This document shows positions 7,024 to 9,137 of a stretch of 9,137 nt of DNA, piece by piece. A program made the translations under genes and the position numbers. The DNA is from CS4-C045 sp964347545 (GTDB taxonomy: Bacteria; Planctomycetota; Planctomycetia; Pirellulales; UBA7805): assembly GCA_964347545.1 (NCBI GenBank), contig CAYFZZ010000089.1, positions 1-9,137 on the forward strand, read 5' to 3'. The notes beneath the pieces were generated by a model. The model saw nothing but the letters and a program-made list of their open reading frames with translations. It did no database searches and had not been told where the DNA came from. How positions within the stretch are numbered: position 1 is the stretch's first letter; every line of letters begins with the position of its first letter.

Positions 7024-7163
7024 AATCTCTGCTCTTCCGTTCGGCCCAGCCAACCGCTGCCAGGCTGATCCACCTTTTCTATCCCTCTTCCCGGCCGTCG
7101 CTGCCCCACCCGTGCTGGTCCACCCGTGCTGGTCTTCCTCCCGGGCCGCGGACCCTGTCTCTT
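7024..7163. repeat. nuoF-nuoG spacer with a 14-bp tandem duplication
   Basis: The 14-base unit CCACCCGTGCTGGT occurs twice in perfect tandem at 7106-7119 and 7120-7133. A single CCCTCTTCCC at 7083-7092 matches the core of the heptad arrays elsewhere in the window. A GGAAGAG followed by AGAG (7027-7038) lies before the nuoG ATG and may act as a weak ribosome binding site. No promoter or terminator is recognisable in the 140 bases. Confidence 0.75.
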
Positions 7164-8519
7164 CTAGTGGATGCTGATCACCTCCAAGGCCGGTACGGCG
7201 TCCGTGACCGCATACCCCTCCGGGTTGCTGTGCTTGATAAAACCCTCCAGCTCGTCGCGGAACTTGCGAATGCCGTTTTTCAGCGGCCAGGCCGCGCCAT
7301 CCGCCAGCCCGCAGATGGTCGTCCCAGGCAGGATGCCGATGTTGTCGCCGATTTCCAGCAGCAGCTCCAGATCCTGCAGGCGGCCTCGTCCCGCTTGGAT
7401 TCGGCCCAGCATCTGCAACGCCCAGTTGGTGCCTTCACGGCAGGGCGTGCATTGTCCACAGCTTTCGTGAGCGAAGAAGCGGGTGGTATTGTGGAGGTAA
7501 TCGACAATCCGCACCGTCTGGTCCATGACCGTCACGGCGGCCGTCCCCAGCCCCAGGCAGCCGTAGCGGGCCGGTCCGTTGAAGTCCAGCGGACAGTCCA
7601 GCTCGTGGGCCGCCAGCAGTCCCATGCTGATCCCCCCAGGCACGACCGCCTTGGCGGCTCGTCCCTTCCAAACCCCTCGAGCCTGCTCTTCGATCAGCTG
7701 GCCACAGGGAACGCCCAGGGGCAGTTCGAAACATCCGGGCCGGTTCACATGCCCGCTGACACAATACAGCTTGGGCCCGTAACTGCCCGCATCGCGGGGG
7801 TTTTCGGGATCGGCCGGCACGCCGATCGACTTGAACCAGTCGGCGCCGCGATCGGCGATGTGGGTCACGCAGCACAGGGTTTCCACGTTGTTGACCACGG
7901 TCGGCTTGCGAAAGGCGCCCTCCACGGCGGGGAACGGGGGTTTGATCCGTGGCCAGGCGCGGCGGCCCTCCAGGCTTTCGATCAAGCCCGTCTCTTCGCC
8001 GCAGATATAAGCTGCCGCCCCGCGGTGTAAATAGACGTCCAGGCTGAACGGGCTGCCCAGAATGTTTTTTCCCAGATAACCGCGAGCGTAGCATTCGTCG
8101 ATGGCTTCCTGGAGGCGGCGGTAGGCGAGCGGGTATTCGTAGCGGAGGTAGATGTAGGCGGTCGAGGCACTGGTGGCATAACTGGAAATGATCGTTCCTT
8201 CCAGCAACTGGTGGGGATCGTCCTCCATCAAAATCCGATTATTGAAGGTCGCCGGCTCGCTCTCGTCCGCATTGACACACAAGTACACCGGGCCGGGGTG
8301 GTCTGGGGGCAGAAAGGACCACTTGAGCCCCGTGGGAAAGCCCGCTCCCCCTCGCCCGCGAAGGTTGCTCGACTTGACCAGCTCGACCACCTCCACCGGG
8401 GCCATTTCCTTGAGCACCCTTTTGAGGGCGCGGTAGCCGCCGGCGGACTCGTAAGTCGCCAGCCGGTGACTGTCCGGCTTGCCCACCTGGGCCAACAGAA
8501 CGGGTTCGAATGCGGCCAT
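7164..8519 (-). CDS. nuoF: NADH-quinone oxidoreductase subunit F (NADH- and FMN-binding)
   Basis: NuoF oxidises NADH at FMN and starts the electron chain through cluster N3. The 451-residue protein shows the FMN/NADH glycine-rich loop GRGGAGFPTGLKW (55-67), NADESEPATFNNRILMEDDP (83-102), YICGEETGLIESLEGRR (171-187) followed by PRIKPPFPA (190-198), KPTVVNNVET (205-214) and the 4Fe-4S motif ESCGQCTPCREGT (352-364, ligands C354, C357, C360) with C403 in TTICGLADGAAWP as the fourth ligand. Length is normal (E. coli 445). Compared with the usual NADESEPGTFKDR, the glycine is alanine and KDR is NNR, and EETAL reads EETGL. The ATG at 8519 lies 9 bases after the nuoE stop, with only a weak ribosome binding site, suggesting coupling to nuoE. 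Confidence 0.98.
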   Translation of the reverse strand: MAAFEPVLLAQVGKPDSHRLATYESAGGYRALKRVLKEMAPVEVVELVKSSNLRGRGGAGFPTGLKWSFLPPDHPGPVYLCVNADESEPATFNNRILMEDDPHQLLEGTIISSYATSASTAYIYLRYEYPLAYRRLQEAIDECYARGYLGKNILGSPFSLDVYLHRGAAAYICGEETGLIESLEGRRAWPRIKPPFPAVEGAFRKPTVVNNVETLCCVTHIADRGADWFKSIGVPADPENPRDAGSYGPKLYCVSGHVNRPGCFELPLGVPCGQLIEEQARGVWKGRAAKAVVPGGISMGLLAAHELDCPLDFNGPARYGCLGLGTAAVTVMDQTVRIVDYLHNTTRFFAHESCGQCTPCREGTNWALQMLGRIQAGRGRLQDLELLLEIGDNIGILPGTTICGLADGAAWPLKNGIRKFRDELEGFIKHSNPEGYAVTDAVPALEVISIH

Positions 8520-8528
8520 CGGGTTTAC

Positions 8529-9032
8529 TCAGCCCCCCTCTTGCTCGACGGGCGAAACGCCACAACCTTGCAAGAATTGGTCCGCCTTGTCGTGATCTAG
8601 CGAGCCATAAACTTCTTCGTCGGCCAACAAGCAGGGGGCCAACTCGCACATCCCCAGGCATTCGGCCGGCTCCAGCGTCAACTGGCCGTCGGGGGTCGTT
8701 TCCCCCGGCCCAATCCCCGCTCGGCGGCAAAGATGGTCCAGCACTTCCTCGCCGCCACGCAAGGCGCAGCTCAACGAGCGGCAGACCCAGGCTCGGGTGC
8801 GGCCATGCGGAGCGTCCTGTTTGAAAAACTGGTAAAAGGTCAGCGTATCCTGGACCTCGGCGGGGGCCAGGCCCAACAGCTGGGCAATCTCCACCACCGC
8901 CTGCCGCGGCACATGGCGCAAATGGCTGTTGACCACGTGTAAGGCCGGCAACGTGACCGCCTGCCGCGTTGGGTAACGCGGAAAATAGGCCTGGATCTGC
9001 TGAATCATCTCGTCCGTCAAAACCTCAGGCAC
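8529..9032 (-). CDS. nuoE: NADH-quinone oxidoreductase subunit E (2Fe-2S)
   Basis: NuoE is the thioredoxin-fold 2Fe-2S subunit that pairs with NuoF and holds cluster N1a. From the chosen start it has 167 residues, typical for the family. The ligands are visible as VCRSLSC (C84 and C89) and AECLGMCELAP (C125 and C129). The N-terminal helical part (TDEMIQQIQAYFPRYPTRQA) and LHVVNSHLRHVPRQAVVEIAQLLGL match the family's helical domain. Two in-frame GTG codons compete as starts, at 9038 and 9032. GGAGG at 9039-9043 touches the first but stands 6 bases before the second, so 9032 is preferred. The gene is followed by nuoF after 9 bases and preceded by a heptad repeat array. No nuoD is visible upstream within the window. 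Confidence 0.95.
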   Translation of the reverse strand: MPEVLTDEMIQQIQAYFPRYPTRQAVTLPALHVVNSHLRHVPRQAVVEIAQLLGLAPAEVQDTLTFYQFFKQDAPHGRTRAWVCRSLSCALRGGEEVLDHLCRRAGIGPGETTPDGQLTLEPAECLGMCELAPCLLADEEVYGSLDHDKADQFLQGCGVSPVEQEGG

Positions 9033-9038
9033 CGCCAC

Positions 9039-9043
9039 CCTCC
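9039..9043 (-). promoter_or_regulatory. Ribosome binding site deciding the nuoE start
   Basis: GGAGG on the minus strand lies 6 bases before the GTG at 9032 but directly abuts the GTG at 9038. Normal spacing therefore favours the shorter NuoE. Confidence 0.65.
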
Positions 9044-9045
9044 CG

Positions 9046-9137
9046 CTTCCCTCTTCCCTCTTTACTCTTCCCTCTTCCCTCTTTACTCTTCCCTCTTCCC
9101 TCTTCCCTCTTCCCTCTTCCCTCTTCCCTCTTCCCTC
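9046..9137. repeat. Heptanucleotide tandem array (CTTCCCT)n upstream of nuoE
   Basis: Thirteen uninterrupted 7-base units occupy 9046-9136 and the array continues off the window end. Eleven are exactly CTTCCCT; two are CTTTACT (9060-9066 and 9081-9087). The first six units form two copies of a 21-base block (two CTTCCCT plus one CTTTACT); the last seven are perfect. On the coding strand of the operon the unit reads AGGGAAG, giving evenly spaced GGG runs separated by four bases. The array is non-coding, ends 3 bases before the nuoE ribosome binding site, and may be transcribed as a leader or intercistronic segment. Confidence 0.95.

Noticed and set aside
5524..7068. A 514-codon open frame on the plus strand opposite nuoG
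   Set aside because: It mirrors a gene with all its cysteine motifs intact, shows low-complexity composition and has no motif of its own.
9046..9137. Heptad array considered as a CRISPR or telomere-like repeat
   Set aside because: Units are only 7 bp with no spacers, so it is not CRISPR. The unit resembles telomeric heptads only superficially (CCCTCTT versus CCCTAAA), and the flanking genes are bacterial.
1..9137. Possible novel defence, mobile or biosynthetic system in the window
   Set aside because: Every substantial gene is accounted for by a canonical complex I subunit in canonical order, with no transposase, integrase, tRNA or unrelated cargo gene.

Overview
The window holds the middle and distal part of one operon for the bacterial proton-pumping NADH:quinone oxidoreductase (respiratory complex I, NDH-1). 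All real genes lie on the minus strand. Read in the direction of transcription, from high to low coordinates, the order is nuoE, nuoF, nuoG, nuoH, nuoI, nuoJ, nuoK, nuoL and the first 22 codons of what is probably nuoM. This is the canonical NDH-1 order. nuoA-D would be expected upstream (beyond position 9137) and nuoM-N downstream (before position 1), but neither can be seen here.

The DNA is GC-rich and uses GTG starts for nuoE and nuoK. NuoG is short, and the NADH/FMN site of NuoF has a variant motif. Together with the purine/pyrimidine-biased spacers these suggest a planctomycete, perhaps of the Pirellula group. That assignment is inference from general resemblance and is only moderately secure.

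Layout: (1) 9046-9137 is a heptanucleotide tandem array just upstream of nuoE that runs off the window end. (2) 5416-9032 encodes the NADH-oxidising arm: NuoE (2Fe-2S N1a), NuoF (NADH, FMN, 4Fe-4S N3) and NuoG (ligands for N1b, N5, N6a-type and N7 clusters, followed by a short molybdopterin-fold region). (3) 3421-5280 encodes the connecting parts: NuoH, the membrane subunit at the quinone site, and NuoI, carrying two 4Fe-4S clusters. (4) 1-3424 encodes the membrane proton-pumping arm: NuoJ, NuoK, NuoL and the start of NuoM. Electrons would pass from NADH through FMN and the iron-sulfur chain of F, E, G and I to quinone beside NuoH, and drive proton translocation through H, J, K, L and M.

Gene spacing is uneven. 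E/F, I/J, J/K, K/L and L/M overlap or lie within 10 bases of each other. F/G, G/H and H/I are separated by 123-140 bases, and these spacers hold tandem repeats or small hairpins. No promoter, terminator, RNA gene, mobile element or CRISPR array could be supported.

I found no undescribed multi-gene system; this is a housekeeping respiratory operon. The points most worth a second look are the two related 7-bp repeat arrays, the long C-terminal tail of NuoK built partly from a 16-bp duplication, the extra N-terminal membrane segments of NuoJ, the compact NuoG, and the altered glycine and KDR residues in NuoF.
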